DNA of 64,000 nt from Paenibacillus sp. FSL H8-0537 (GTDB taxonomy: Bacteria > Bacillota > Bacilli > Paenibacillales > Paenibacillaceae), in assembly GCF_038051995.1 (NCBI RefSeq), contig NZ_CP150290.1, positions 3,710,001 to 3,774,000 on the forward strand. The letters run 5' to 3'. Positions within the stretch are counted from its first letter, which is position 1. The number at the start of each line of letters is the position of its first letter. The notes below the pieces were generated by a model. That model was not told the origin of the DNA. It searched no databases and was given only the letters and a program-made list of their open reading frames with translations. Shown one piece after another: positions 54,210 to 62,638 of this stretch. Both the position numbers and the translations under genes were made by a program.

Positions 54210-54248
54210 AAAAAAGAGCTAACCCATTTCTGGATTTAGCTCTTTTTT
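54210..54248. terminator. bidirectional terminator at the end of the Agr-like operon
   Basis: AAAAAAGAGCTAA (54210-54222) pairs with TTAGCTCTTTTTT (54236-54248). The stop codon of the LytTR gene (54236-54238) lies inside the stem; U-runs exist in both directions. Confidence 0.85.
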
Positions 54249-54607
54249 AGTAAATGTTCTACTAAAGGCAATTTCCCCTTAGCTACATTTGCTGTGTAAC
54301 CACCTTCAAAATGCGCAGTTATGGCGTAGAATGTTTTAGTAACCTCTATAATATGTTGTACGTTCACGAGGTTGTTAACATCCAATGCAACAAATCCCAG
54401 TGGCAAAAATATTTGTTTACATGCTTCTAGTGTCGTTATAAATGTAAAAAGGCCCTTAGTGGTATGGAATCTCGGGATATGATAGTTTTTTTTGGGCTGA
54501 AATATATCTACAAAAAAAACTTCACCTAATTTGAATGTATCAAATTGCTCTCCATCGATTTCCCCATCGTAAATTCGTTGTCCTAAAATCTCAGTCGTTA
54601 GATCCAT
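54236..54607 (-). CDS. stand-alone LytTR DNA-binding regulator without receiver domain
   Basis: The 123-residue protein consists almost entirely of a LytTR domain: after about 28 residues, EVFFVDIFQPKKNYHIPRFH forms the first strands, then TTLEACKQI, and the conserved core FVALDVNNLVNVQHIIEV near residue 70, ending AHFEGGYTANVAKGKLPLVEHLL. No receiver domain and no aspartate pocket precede it, unlike AgrA. It should bind direct repeats in DNA, controlled by the membrane protein of the same operon or constitutively. The start is 12 bases after the AgrD-like stop, with AGAGTGG upstream. Base composition is AT-rich against the flanks. Confidence 0.75.
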   Translation of the reverse strand: MDLTTEILGQRIYDGEIDGEQFDTFKLGEVFFVDIFQPKKNYHIPRFHTTKGLFTFITTLEACKQIFLPLGFVALDVNNLVNVQHIIEVTKTFYAITAHFEGGYTANVAKGKLPLVEHLLKKS

Positions 54608-54619
54608 ATAATAACCACT

Positions 54620-54745
54620 CTACTTACGAAGTTCTTTCGGGATTGGTTGAGCCCCAATGAACCCTTTCCGGTTTCCAGTTGCGACGGAACGTTCAGCGTC
54701 TTTTTGCAGTTTCTCTGCAATTTTACGCGCTAATTTTTGCATCAT
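54620..54745 (-). CDS. AgrD-like autoinducer pre-peptide without cysteine
   Basis: This 41-residue peptide starts MMQKLARKIAEKLQKDAERS, an amphipathic, Lys-rich helix, and ends GAQPIPKELRK, which matches the charged AgrD tail (P-x-P-K-E-L). Between them lies VATGNRKGFI. In classical AgrD the Cys (rarely Ser) that closes the ring stands five residues from the cleavage site; here that place is Arg and there is no Cys at all, with Ser20 and Thr23 the only hydroxyl residues. GGAGGTG lies seven bases before ATG 54745, and the gene overlaps the agrB end by 23 bases, as usual for agrBD. It is too short for common ORF filters. Confidence 0.7.
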   Translation of the reverse strand: MMQKLARKIAEKLQKDAERSVATGNRKGFIGAQPIPKELRK

Positions 54746-55232
54746 ATTCAACACCTCCATCCCTTTGATGAATGATTACCAATACCATTTGAGCGAAGAA
54801 AGCTAACGCAACAACATCTGATTGAAAAAATATATTTAACAAAATGAGCAACAAAGGTAAATTCCTTTCACTGCCTCTACCCCAGCAAATCAATAACGTT
54901 AAACTCAACAATATCAATATTATCATGACCGTGCCACTTAAGACAATATGTGGAATAATAGATAAAAGAAAAGTTGAGACAACCACACACGTTGTAAGAG
55001 ACTTGAAATGAAAGCCACCAGTAAACTTTCTCAGTATCCAAAAAGCCAATAGACCGATTAATGACGGTATAAAAGATTCTGTTGCAATCCCAAATATCAA
55101 TGTGAATACGATTATAGTCGCAGAACAAATCCAATTCCCCAAAGAAAATGCCATCACTTCTACAGACACGTCGCCCTTAGGATCTAACCTTTTTATGAAT
55201 AGCGCCGTTTTTTGTGATAAAAATTCTATCAT
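54723..55232 (-). CDS. AgrB-family autoinducer-processing peptidase
   Basis: The 169-residue membrane protein shows the AgrB signature RKFTGGFHFKSLTTC, with the catalytic His75 and Cys82 at the exact spacing of S. aureus AgrB (His77/Cys84), and four to six hydrophobic helices. AgrB cuts the C-terminal tail from AgrD and, via a thioester, helps form the ring. Start ATG 55232 has AAGGAGGG eight bases upstream; it overlaps the preceding membrane-protein gene by 56 bases and the AgrD-like gene by 23. The intact dyad suggests an active enzyme even though the peptide has no cysteine. Confidence 0.85.
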   Translation of the reverse strand: MIEFLSQKTALFIKRLDPKGDVSVEVMAFSLGNWICSATIIVFTLIFGIATESFIPSLIGLLAFWILRKFTGGFHFKSLTTCVVVSTFLLSIIPHIVLSGTVMIILILLSLTLLICWGRGSERNLPLLLILLNIFFQSDVVALAFFAQMVLVIIHQRDGGVEYDAKISA

Positions 55233-55896
55233 CTTCTGATTCCCTCCTTCTAGAGAGGAAATACAGGGTGCCAAGTATCAATAATACCAAGGGGTACGCG
55301 TACAAGGCTGCATCGTAATGAACGGTCAAATATAAAGATGTCGTGATTATTGCTGCTGCAGCCAATGTTGATACGGCAAGCATTCCATTCGTTCCGGTGA
55401 ATAGTTTCTCCTTGCGGCTTAAGTCATGCGGTGGAATGACAATGAAAGTAAACCCATAATTAAACAATGATATCAGCCATCCGACCATCAACGAAGCGGT
55501 ATCTGTGAAAAATTGAATCGCAATAACCCCGTTGCCTCCCGTATTTTGAGCAACAACATCGCTAACACCTAGTGCAGTCACAGCAAAATAGATCGGAAAC
55601 TGTATGCATACATAGGCAGCATATCCTACTGCTACCATCAAACCAGAATAAACAAGTCTAATTTTCAGAGAATACCGAAAAAACGCTGCAAAGATTAAAA
55701 ATTGCCCAAATATATCTATGTAGGGAGATAAGCCAATAACAACCCGGACGACATATGACCAACAGGCGACTCCAACACATACGTAAAGGATATTCCATTT
55801 ATATGCTGCAAGTGGCTGCCTATACGATTTAATCATCAATACAACCATCGCAATTGCATCCAATATGCTAAAAAGCAGATAACTCGCTGTCTCCAT
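55177..55896 (-). CDS. polytopic membrane protein resembling the sensor half of AgrC, no kinase
   Basis: The 239-residue protein has about seven hydrophobic segments (near residues 5-24, 34-55, 59-77, 82-108, 129-153, 172-191, 197-214) and a short cytoplasmic tail (RRRESEDDRIFITK). Layout and place in the operon match the membrane sensor module of AgrC-type kinases, but the chain ends before any DHp or ATPase domain, and the following DNA encodes AgrB in another frame. I infer a peptide receptor or a membrane antagonist of the LytTR protein, as HdrM/BrsM are for HdrR/BrsR in streptococci. The start has only a weak Shine-Dalgarno site (GGTGG). First gene of the operon. Confidence 0.6.
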   Translation of the reverse strand: METASYLLFSILDAIAMVVLMIKSYRQPLAAYKWNILYVCVGVACWSYVVRVVIGLSPYIDIFGQFLIFAAFFRYSLKIRLVYSGLMVAVGYAAYVCIQFPIYFAVTALGVSDVVAQNTGGNGVIAIQFFTDTASLMVGWLISLFNYGFTFIVIPPHDLSRKEKLFTGTNGMLAVSTLAAAAIITTSLYLTVHYDAALYAYPLVLLILGTLYFLSRRRESEDDRIFITKNGAIHKKVRS

Positions 55897-55949
55897 TTAT
55901 GGCGCCACCATCTTTTATTTTATTTTGAATATCGATTTTAATTTTAATT

Positions 55950-55978
55950 TTAATACATTCATCATTGCATGATCGCAA
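55950..55978 (-). promoter_or_regulatory. possible promoter of the Agr-like operon
   Basis: On the minus strand TTGCGA (55978-55973), 17 bases, TATTAA (55955-55950), about 50 bases before the first gene. The leader then contains three TTTTAA-type direct repeats (55935-55953 region). The remaining bases to the glnA end (56279) hold a GGCATTA/TAATGCC stem near 56115-56162 and the glnA terminator, no gene. Confidence 0.4.
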
Positions 55979-56175
55979 CTATGTTGGCAAGACAGAATTT
56001 TAATGTTATACGAATGTACACGGTTATTTCATACATCTCGAAAGACAGCTCCATAGTTGTAATCATATTAGCATAAATATATCTCATACCTGCCGAGCTG
56101 CGGTAAAGGGAAAAGGCATTACCATAAGCATCTCCCTACAGGAAATGCCCACTGATAATGCCCCGATGGAATAGA

Positions 56176-56215
56176 AATAAAGAACCAGTCACCGGAAGAT
56201 TCCCGGCAACTGGCT
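56176..56215 (-). terminator. terminator of glnRA
   Basis: CCAGT...CCGG pairs with CCGG...ACTGG (56185-56213) with one internal mismatch pair; TTCTTTATTTC follows on the minus strand. Confidence 0.65.
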
Positions 56216-56279
56216 GCTTAATCTTTCAAGGTGTTTTGATCCCCGTCTCACAATCAGGGAGTCCCAAGAGTTTCACCTT

Positions 56280-57608
56280 CTAGAACAATGTCAAATATTG
56301 ATCTCTTTCCCACTGGTGAACTTGCGTCTTGTACATATCCCACTCAATTTCTTTCAGCTCGTAGAAGTGAGCCAGAGCGTGCTCGCCGAGCGCGCTGCAG
56401 ATAACATCGCTGCGAAGCAGTTCGTCCAACGCTTCCTTAAGATCAACCGGCAAGCTTGGCACACCGGATTCAATACGCTCTTCCTCAGTCATAATGTAGA
56501 TGTTGCGGTCTGTTGGAGCTGGAAGAGTCGTTTTGTTCTTGATGCCATCCAGGCCAGCTTTCAGCATAACGGCTAGTGCCAAATATGGATTAGCTGCAGG
56601 GTCTGGGTTACGCACTTCAACGCGCGTGCTCAGTCCTCTTGAAGCCGGAATACGGATCATTGGCGAACGGTTGCTTGCAGACCATGCCACATAGCAAGGT
56701 GCTTCATAACCTGGTACAAGACGCTTGTACGAGTTGATTGTCGGATTCGTAATAGCAGCCATTGCGCGAGCATGCTCCAAAATACCTGCCATATAATAAC
56801 GAGCGGTTGCGCTAAGGCCCAGCTTGTCGCTCTCATCATAAAATACGTTGGTGCTGCCTTGGAACAGCGATTGGTGACAGTGCATACCCGATCCGTTCAC
56901 GCCGAACAGCGGCTTAGGCATAAATGTAGCGTGCAAACCATGCTCTCTCGCAATCGTTTTAACAACGAGCTTGAACGTTTGAATTTGGTCAGCGGCTTTA
57001 ATCGCATCTGCATATTTAAAATCAATTTCATGCTGTCCTGGAGCAACCTCGTGGTGAGATGCTTCGATTTCAAAGCCCATTTCCTCAAGCGTCAAAACGA
57101 TTTCACGGCGACAGTTTTCGCCCAAGTCCATAGGAGCAAGGTCAAAATATCCTCCTTGATCATTCAGTTCCATTGTAGGCTCGCCGCGCTCATCGGTTTT
57201 AAACAGGAAAAATTCCGGTTCAGGACCGACGTTCATCGCCGTATAACCCATTTCTTCCGCTTCATTCAGCGCACGTTTCAGAATACCACGCGGGTCCCCT
57301 GCGAACGGTGTGCCGTCGGGCATATAAATATCACAGATCAGACGAGCTACACGATCCTGTGCAACCCATGGGAATACAACCCATGTATCTAAATCAGGGT
57401 AAAGGTACATGTCAGATTCTTCAATACGCACATAACCTTCGATGGAAGAACCGTCAAACATCATTTTATTATCAAGCGCTTTATCCAACTGGCTCATTGG
57501 AATTTCAACGTTTTTAATCGTTCCCAGCAAATCTGTAAATTGAAGGCGGATGAATCTTACGTTTTGTTCCTCGGCAATTCTCTTGATATCCTCTTTAGTA
57601 TAGCTCAC
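56280..57608 (-). CDS. glnA: type I glutamine synthetase
   Basis: The 442-residue protein has the GSI signatures FDGSSIEGY near residue 52, metal-binding EPEFFLFK near 130, [17 protein letters not shown] near 240 and the [12 protein letters not shown] active-site region ([13 protein letters not shown]) near 350. It lacks the 25-residue adenylylation-loop insert, as in the GSI-alpha enzymes of Firmicutes, which are controlled by feedback inhibition and GlnR binding. It makes glutamine from glutamate, ammonia and ATP. Start is GTG 57608 with GGGAG ten bases upstream; it follows glnR by 48 bases in one operon. Confidence 0.96.
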   Translation of the reverse strand: MSYTKEDIKRIAEEQNVRFIRLQFTDLLGTIKNVEIPMSQLDKALDNKMMFDGSSIEGYVRIEESDMYLYPDLDTWVVFPWVAQDRVARLICDIYMPDGTPFAGDPRGILKRALNEAEEMGYTAMNVGPEPEFFLFKTDERGEPTMELNDQGGYFDLAPMDLGENCRREIVLTLEEMGFEIEASHHEVAPGQHEIDFKYADAIKAADQIQTFKLVVKTIAREHGLHATFMPKPLFGVNGSGMHCHQSLFQGSTNVFYDESDKLGLSATARYYMAGILEHARAMAAITNPTINSYKRLVPGYEAPCYVAWSASNRSPMIRIPASRGLSTRVEVRNPDPAANPYLALAVMLKAGLDGIKNKTTLPAPTDRNIYIMTEEERIESGVPSLPVDLKEALDELLRSDVICSALGEHALAHFYELKEIEWDMYKTQVHQWERDQYLTLF

Positions 57609-57656
57609 TAAAAGTCATCTCCCTTGTTTGCTTGATTATAATGGTACGATTGCATC

Positions 57657-58067
57657 CTAGCGCTTGTGCAAGAAACGCGATAGCTGACCCTGTATAAGCG
57701 AGGCCTGACCAGGCCGTTTCTCCAATAGCTGCTGCTTGAGCATGCGGTGAAGCTGGGCATCAGACAGTTCCTTACGCGTAACCTCCGATTGCTCACTTAC
57801 AATAGTCGCATCGTCGGATTCTTTGGAAACCGGATTCATAACCTGCTTGATTCCAGCTATGTTGACGCCCTTTTCAATTAAAGCTTTAATTTCCAGCAGC
57901 CGTTCTACATCATTAAAAGAAAACAATCGCTGGTTCCCAGCCGTCCTAGCCGGTACTATCAAATCATGCTGCTCGTAATAACGAATTTGGCGGGCTGTTA
58001 AATCAGTAAGCTTCATTACAATGCCTATTGGAAATAAGGCCATATTTCTACGTATCTCGTCAGCCAT
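57657..58067 (-). CDS. glnR: MerR-family nitrogen regulator GlnR
   Basis: The 136-residue protein starts with a MerR helix-turn-helix (FPIGIVMKLTDLTARQIRYYEQHDL) and wing (AGNQRLFSFNDVERLLEI), then a helix and a C-terminal tail (RPGQASLIQGQLSRFLHKR) resembling the autoinhibitory, glutamine-synthetase-sensing tail of GlnR. It represses glnRA and other nitrogen genes when feedback-inhibited GlnA is abundant. AAGG lies 10 bases before ATG. A convincing TGTNAN7TNACA box is not visible in the short upstream gap. Confidence 0.92.
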   Translation of the reverse strand: MADEIRRNMALFPIGIVMKLTDLTARQIRYYEQHDLIVPARTAGNQRLFSFNDVERLLEIKALIEKGVNIAGIKQVMNPVSKESDDATIVSEQSEVTRKELSDAQLHRMLKQQLLEKRPGQASLIQGQLSRFLHKR

Positions 58068-58101
58068 ATCACATCAACCTTCCAGTCGCTCATTTACATC
58101 T

Positions 58102-58130
58102 ATTTTAACGTCCTACCAAGGAAGTGTCAA
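58102..58130 (-). promoter_or_regulatory. promoter of glnRA
   Basis: On the minus strand TTGACA (58130-58125), exactly 17 bases, TAAAAT (58107-58102), 35 bases before the glnR start. The -35 element contains the TGA stop codon (58129-58127) of the upstream ynbB. Confidence 0.75.
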
Positions 58131-59446
58131 GTCGTGTGAGGTTTAATTACAATTAATCCTTCAACAACGAGACGCTTCAATGCCGTCAAAATACCGTATT
58201 TCGCATGGGCAAACGTAAGCCCACCCTGCATGTAAGCGATATAAGGCTCGCGAATTGGCGCATCTGCAGATAACTCAAGGCTTCCGCCTTGAATAAACGT
58301 TCCTGCCGCCATTATGACAGGATGTTCATATCCTGGCATGTCCCATGGCTCTGGTGTAACATGGGAGTCAACTGCCGCTGCCTGCTGAATGCCCTGTACA
58401 AATGCAATCAGGTGCTCCGCGCTGCCAAATTTGACAGCTTGAATTAAATCCGTGCGCGGTGTATCCCAGTGAGGCTGCGTATCAAATCCAAGCTGAGTGA
58501 ATAATGCCGAAGCTAGTACGCTGCCTTTAACTGCTTGTCCCACTAAGTGCGGGGCTAGAAACAGCCCTTGGTAAATCGAACGAAGCGTCCCCAGCATGGC
58601 ACCTACCTCGCCACCAATGCCCGGAGCAGTCAAGCGGTAAGCCGCCGCCTCGACTGCCGCAGATGTACCGGCAATATAACCGCCAGTCGAGGCAAGACCG
58701 CCTCCAGGATTTTTAATCAATGAACCTGCCATTATATCAACGCCAACCTGGGTCGGCTCCAAAAGCTCGGTAAATTCACCATAGCAATTGTCCACAAACA
58801 CCAGCACATCAGGCTTGATCTGCTTGACGCGGCTCGTTATTTCACCAATTTGCTGCACAGTAAAAGAAGCACGCCAGCTGTAGCCGCGAGAGCGCTGAAT
58901 GCCGATTACTTTAGTTTGCGCTGTAATGGCTCCTTCAATTCCTGCCCAGTCAAGTCCGCCGTCTTCCAGCAGAGCCACCTCATTGTATTGGATGCCAAAA
59001 TCCTGCAAGGAGCCCTTTCCATCGCCCGGCTTGCCAATGACTTTATGCAGCGTATCATATGGTGTGCCCGTCACATACAAAAGTTCGTCTCCAGGTCTTA
59101 ATACCCCAAATAAGGCGCAGCTAATCGTATGTGTTCCCGACACAAAATGAGGGCGAACGAGCGCCGCCTCTGCACCGAAAATATCGGCATATACCAAATC
59201 AAGCACTTCACGCCCACGGTCATTATAGCCATAGCCAGTAGAGCCGCTAAAATGGTAATCGCTTACTCGATGCTTCTGGAAAGCCTGAATGACCTTCCAT
59301 TGATTTCGTTCTGCAATGCGGTCAACCGCCTTCATTCGATCGCCTGCAAGCTCCTCTGCTTCCTCAGCAAGCTCCTCAAGCCGTTTCCATACCAAATCTT
59401 CTTCATTGCCATTCCGTCCATTGTCAACTCCGCTATTTCCGTTCAT
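58127..59446 (-). CDS. ynbB: YnbB-type PLP-dependent (methionine gamma-lyase/aluminium resistance family) protein
   Basis: The 439-residue protein belongs to the family annotated as aluminium resistance or methionine gamma-lyase-like. It has FSGSTGYGYNDRGRE near residue 66, RPHFVSGTHTISCALFG near 98, and the PLP-lysine region AGSLIKNPGGGLASTGGYIAG near 240. It probably performs a C-S lyase or related reaction; the physiological substrate is not established. Gene order hflX-ynbB-glnR-glnA equals that of B. subtilis. GGGAGAG precedes ATG. Confidence 0.9.
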   Translation of the reverse strand: MNGNSGVDNGRNGNEEDLVWKRLEELAEEAEELAGDRMKAVDRIAERNQWKVIQAFQKHRVSDYHFSGSTGYGYNDRGREVLDLVYADIFGAEAALVRPHFVSGTHTISCALFGVLRPGDELLYVTGTPYDTLHKVIGKPGDGKGSLQDFGIQYNEVALLEDGGLDWAGIEGAITAQTKVIGIQRSRGYSWRASFTVQQIGEITSRVKQIKPDVLVFVDNCYGEFTELLEPTQVGVDIMAGSLIKNPGGGLASTGGYIAGTSAAVEAAAYRLTAPGIGGEVGAMLGTLRSIYQGLFLAPHLVGQAVKGSVLASALFTQLGFDTQPHWDTPRTDLIQAVKFGSAEHLIAFVQGIQQAAAVDSHVTPEPWDMPGYEHPVIMAAGTFIQGGSLELSADAPIREPYIAYMQGGLTFAHAKYGILTALKRLVVEGLIVIKPHTT

Positions 59447-59491
59447 TGCTGCTGTAGTCTCTCCCTTTTGTCGATCGGCTCCAAAGCATCC

Positions 59492-60784
59492 TTAGACGAT
59501 ATAAGGATGCAGACGGTGCCCGTTCACTTCATAATCCTGTTTGCTCAACTGAATGGTCAGACGAAGCAGTTCTCCCTCTTCCCCATCCACTTCTTGCTCA
59601 ATTACTTCTCCCGTACGATAAGCAAGCGCAATTAAATCGCCTCTGGCGGCTGGCAGCGCAAACACAACTGTATCCCCCATAAGCTTTTCCTGAATCGTAT
59701 CGCAAAGCTGCTTCAAGTCGGCTTCCTTGTATGCGTTAATGATCAGAGAATCTCCACCAGAACGAAGCGTGTAGGCTTCCTCAGGCGAGCAAAGATCGAT
59801 TTTATTATAGATCGTCAGCGTAGGTTTGCCTGCTGCCCCGAGATCGTTCAGAATGCGATCAACAACGGACATTTGCTCATCACGCATCGGCGAACTGCTG
59901 TCTACGACATGCAGCACTAAGTCCGCCTCGTTCACTTCCTCAAGCGTCGCGCGGAAAGCGGCAACGAGATCATGCGGGAGATTTTGAATAAAGCCAACCG
60001 TATCGGTCAAAATCACTTCTCGGCCGTTAGGCAGCTCAAGTGTGCGTGAAGTTGGGTCTAGCGTGGCGAACAGCTGATTCTCCACGTATACGTCGGCATC
60101 CGTCAGCTGACGGAGCAGCGTCGACTTACCCGCATTCGTATAGCCGACCAGCGCTACTTGAATGATGCCGGATTTCTTTCTGCGCTCGCGGTACAAATGC
60201 CGATGGCGAACAACTTCATCCAATTGAGCTTTAAGATCAGTGATGCGCCCCCGAATATGGCGCCGATCTGTCTCCAGCTTGGACTCGCCGGGACCGCGCG
60301 TACCGATGCCGCCGCCAAGACGCGACAGGTTTTTGCCGTGTCCCGACAAGCGCGGCAGCAAGTAACTGAGCTGAGCCAGCTCAACTTGTATGTTCCCCTC
60401 GCGCGTTCCTGCACGCTGGGCGAAAATATCCAAAATAAGCTGCGTGCGGTCTACAATTTTCACATCCAGCATCTCTTCGAGATTACGTACCTGCGCCCCA
60501 GAAAGCTCTTGATCAAAAATAGCGGTTGTCGCACCCATTTCGTCGGCAACCAGACGTAGCTCCTCTGCCTTGCCTTTGCCGATAAACCATTTTGTATCGG
60601 GCTTTTCACGGTTTTGCGTTAAGGTTGTGAGCACTTCAACGCCTGCCGTTTCGGCAAGCTTAACCAGTTCCTCAAGCGAATGCTCCGGATCGCTGGAGCC
60701 GCGTTTAATTTGTTGTGTGACCAAAGTGACCAATATAGCGCGATCCTGAATATCAGTCTGTGTATCGTGCGTCTTTTCTCGCAT
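59492..60784 (-). CDS. hflX: GTPase HflX
   Basis: The 430-residue protein has the HflX N-terminal domain (VLTTLTQNREKPDTKWFIGKGK), a glycine-rich linker GHGKNLSRLGGGIGTRGPGESKLE near 150, and a GTPase domain with G1 ALVGYTNAGKSTLL near 205, G3 DTVGFIQNLP near 250 and G4 NKID near 320. It binds stalled or heat-damaged ribosomes and splits them. GAGAGGG lies 7 bases before ATG. It is placed between spoVK and ynbB as in B. subtilis (ynbA). Confidence 0.94.
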   Translation of the reverse strand: MREKTHDTQTDIQDRAILVTLVTQQIKRGSSDPEHSLEELVKLAETAGVEVLTTLTQNREKPDTKWFIGKGKAEELRLVADEMGATTAIFDQELSGAQVRNLEEMLDVKIVDRTQLILDIFAQRAGTREGNIQVELAQLSYLLPRLSGHGKNLSRLGGGIGTRGPGESKLETDRRHIRGRITDLKAQLDEVVRHRHLYRERRKKSGIIQVALVGYTNAGKSTLLRQLTDADVYVENQLFATLDPTSRTLELPNGREVILTDTVGFIQNLPHDLVAAFRATLEEVNEADLVLHVVDSSSPMRDEQMSVVDRILNDLGAAGKPTLTIYNKIDLCSPEEAYTLRSGGDSLIINAYKEADLKQLCDTIQEKLMGDTVVFALPAARGDLIALAYRTGEVIEQEVDGEEGELLRLTIQLSKQDYEVNGHRLHPYIV

Positions 60785-60819
60785 ATGTTTACCCTCTCAA
60801 TCGTTCTTTGTTTCTCCCA

Positions 60820-61812
60820 TCAAGCTTTCGGCTCCCATTTGAAGTCCTCTGGCCTGATGGTCATCAGATCCTGCTTTGGCGGTACACCGCTTGCATAATG
60901 ATTTAGCAGCCGCACCGCCTGATGGCGAATCGCCTTTTCCAATATGTTTCTAACGTATCTTGCATTGCTGAAGGAAAAAATGTCATTTTGCTTCTCCGTC
61001 ATTAAATGCTGCCTTAACTTAAATATGGACTGCTGAGCCAAATGATAATCACGATCCTTGGACATCAGCTCAGAAATTTGGATTAATTGGTCCACCGAAT
61101 AGTCAGGAAAATCAATCTGAATCGGGAACCGCGAAGGCAATCCAGGATTCGTCAGTAAAAAATGATCAATCTCGGCCGGATAGCCGGCTAGAATCAACAC
61201 AAAATCATTGCGCCGATCCTCCATGCACTTCACAAGCGTATCAATCGCTTCCTTGCCGAAATCTTTTTCTCCACCTCTGGCAAGGCTGTAAGCCTCATCG
61301 ACAAACAGTACGCCGCCCATGGCCTTGCGAACCAAATCACGCGTTTTCTGCGCCGTGTGGCCAATGTATTCGCCTACAAGGTCTGCACGCTCCACCTCAA
61401 TCAGATGGCCCTTCGACAGCACACCCATTTTCTGAAACAGCTTGGCGACGATGCGGGCAATCGTCGTTTTTCCAGTGCCGGGATTGCCTTTGAAAATCAT
61501 ATGGTACACATGCGAGCCGCCAAAAAGGCCTGCTTCCGTCCTCATGCGGCTTATATAGAGAAGTGCATAAATTTCATAAATCAGCGTTTTCACATTTTCC
61601 ATCCCGACCATTGGCTCAAGCTCTTTCTGAATTTCAGCAAAATGGTCGCTCGCAGGCAAAGGCTTCACCGCTGACAGAGACTCGCTTTCAATCAGGGGCG
61701 CAGAAGCTGCAACTGCATACGTCTCATGGCTTCTGAGAATAACGTTAATTTGCCTTGAAGGCCTGGGTCCGCTATTAGTGCCCGATTTGACATGTCCGCT
61801 CATCTGACGCAT
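60820..61812 (-). CDS. spoVK: stage V sporulation protein K, AAA+ ATPase
   Basis: The 330-residue protein is a CbbX/SpoVK-type AAA+ ATPase: a variable N-terminal 60 residues, then LVGMENVK, Walker A FKGNPGTGKTTIA near residue 112, Walker B GGVLFVDEAYSLARGG near 170, and sensor motifs ILAGYPAEI and NPGLPSRFP with arginine finger. It acts in late spore maturation in the mother cell. ATG 61812 follows AAGGA by six bases; GTG one codon upstream is possible. Its presence argues for a spore former. Confidence 0.92.
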   Translation of the reverse strand: MRQMSGHVKSGTNSGPRPSRQINVILRSHETYAVAASAPLIESESLSAVKPLPASDHFAEIQKELEPMVGMENVKTLIYEIYALLYISRMRTEAGLFGGSHVYHMIFKGNPGTGKTTIARIVAKLFQKMGVLSKGHLIEVERADLVGEYIGHTAQKTRDLVRKAMGGVLFVDEAYSLARGGEKDFGKEAIDTLVKCMEDRRNDFVLILAGYPAEIDHFLLTNPGLPSRFPIQIDFPDYSVDQLIQISELMSKDRDYHLAQQSIFKLRQHLMTEKQNDIFSFSNARYVRNILEKAIRHQAVRLLNHYASGVPPKQDLMTIRPEDFKWEPKA

Positions 61813-61984
61813 CACCTATCCTTCGCACTTGTCATTAGGAATGAGCGCAAATACATAGCGCTGCATTCAAGCAGAAGCCGCTCCCTAGCAGCAGCCTCGC
61901 TGCTTGGGCATTGTTCCGCTTTACAAGTGTATTCAGGCATAAACGGTCCTATTAACAGATTTTATAACTATAGCTGTCATATGG

Positions 61985-62638
61985 TCAGCCTAGCCAGAGC
62001 ATCAGGGCATCAAACTTCCATTTCGTGTATGCCAAAACCTCACGCCCCTCAGCATTCCACGGCTTCAACACCTGTGAAGGCGTACCAGCAGCCTCAACCG
62101 ATGTGTAGTTCAAAAATTTCGCAATTTCAAATGCTCTAGGCGCATGAAATTGATGGGTAATAATTAAAGCGCTCGCAAAACCTTCGCGCTCCATAATGGT
62201 TTTGCTAAACAGCAGATTCTCATATGTGCTTGTCGATTGATCCTCCAGCAGCACCTTGTCCTCTGGAATGCCTTTATCAACCAAATACGTCTTCATTCCC
62301 GCCGCCTCTGTGACAACTGCGCCTCCTGCATCAAGACCGCCGCTCATAATGAGCTTGTCCACCTTGCCCTGCTCATACAGCTTATAAGCAAAGTTTAGAC
62401 GCTCTTTAAGTGCTGGACTTGGCACATTGTCCCAAAGTGCGGCACCGAGCACAATACCGACCTCTGCTTTCTTGCTCTCTTTAGCAGCATCATAGCTGTT
62501 AATGACCCATAACACATAACCACACCAGAAAACCCCAGCAACCGTACACCATGCCAGCATACGAAACAGGAGCAGCCCCGGACGCTTATTCGTCCGCCGC
62601 TTGCGCCGGCTGCTCCCTGTCCTTAGCATTTGCTTCAT
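61985..62638 (-). CDS. YdcF/ElyC-family (DUF218) membrane protein
   Basis: The 217-residue protein has a basic N-terminus (RRKRRTNKR), one membrane helix near residues 24-46 and an extracytoplasmic DUF218 domain: VGIVLGAALWDNVPSPALKERL, LIMSGGL, the EDQSTSTYENLLFSKTIM region near 135 and ITHQFHAPRAFEIAK. Family members are tied to envelope biogenesis (ElyC) or bind nucleotides; the role is not settled. The start overlaps the previous gene by 4 bases (ATGA). Confidence 0.87.
   Translation of the reverse strand: MKQMLRTGSSRRKRRTNKRPGLLLFRMLAWCTVAGVFWCGYVLWVINSYDAAKESKKAEVGIVLGAALWDNVPSPALKERLNFAYKLYEQGKVDKLIMSGGLDAGGAVVTEAAGMKTYLVDKGIPEDKVLLEDQSTSTYENLLFSKTIMEREGFASALIITHQFHAPRAFEIAKFLNYTSVEAAGTPSQVLKPWNAEGREVLAYTKWKFDALMLWLG

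Noticed and set aside
58068..58130. GlnR/TnrA box upstream of glnR
   Set aside because: Several half sites (TGTCA, TGTGA, TGTAA) exist, but none is paired at the proper spacing with TNACA.
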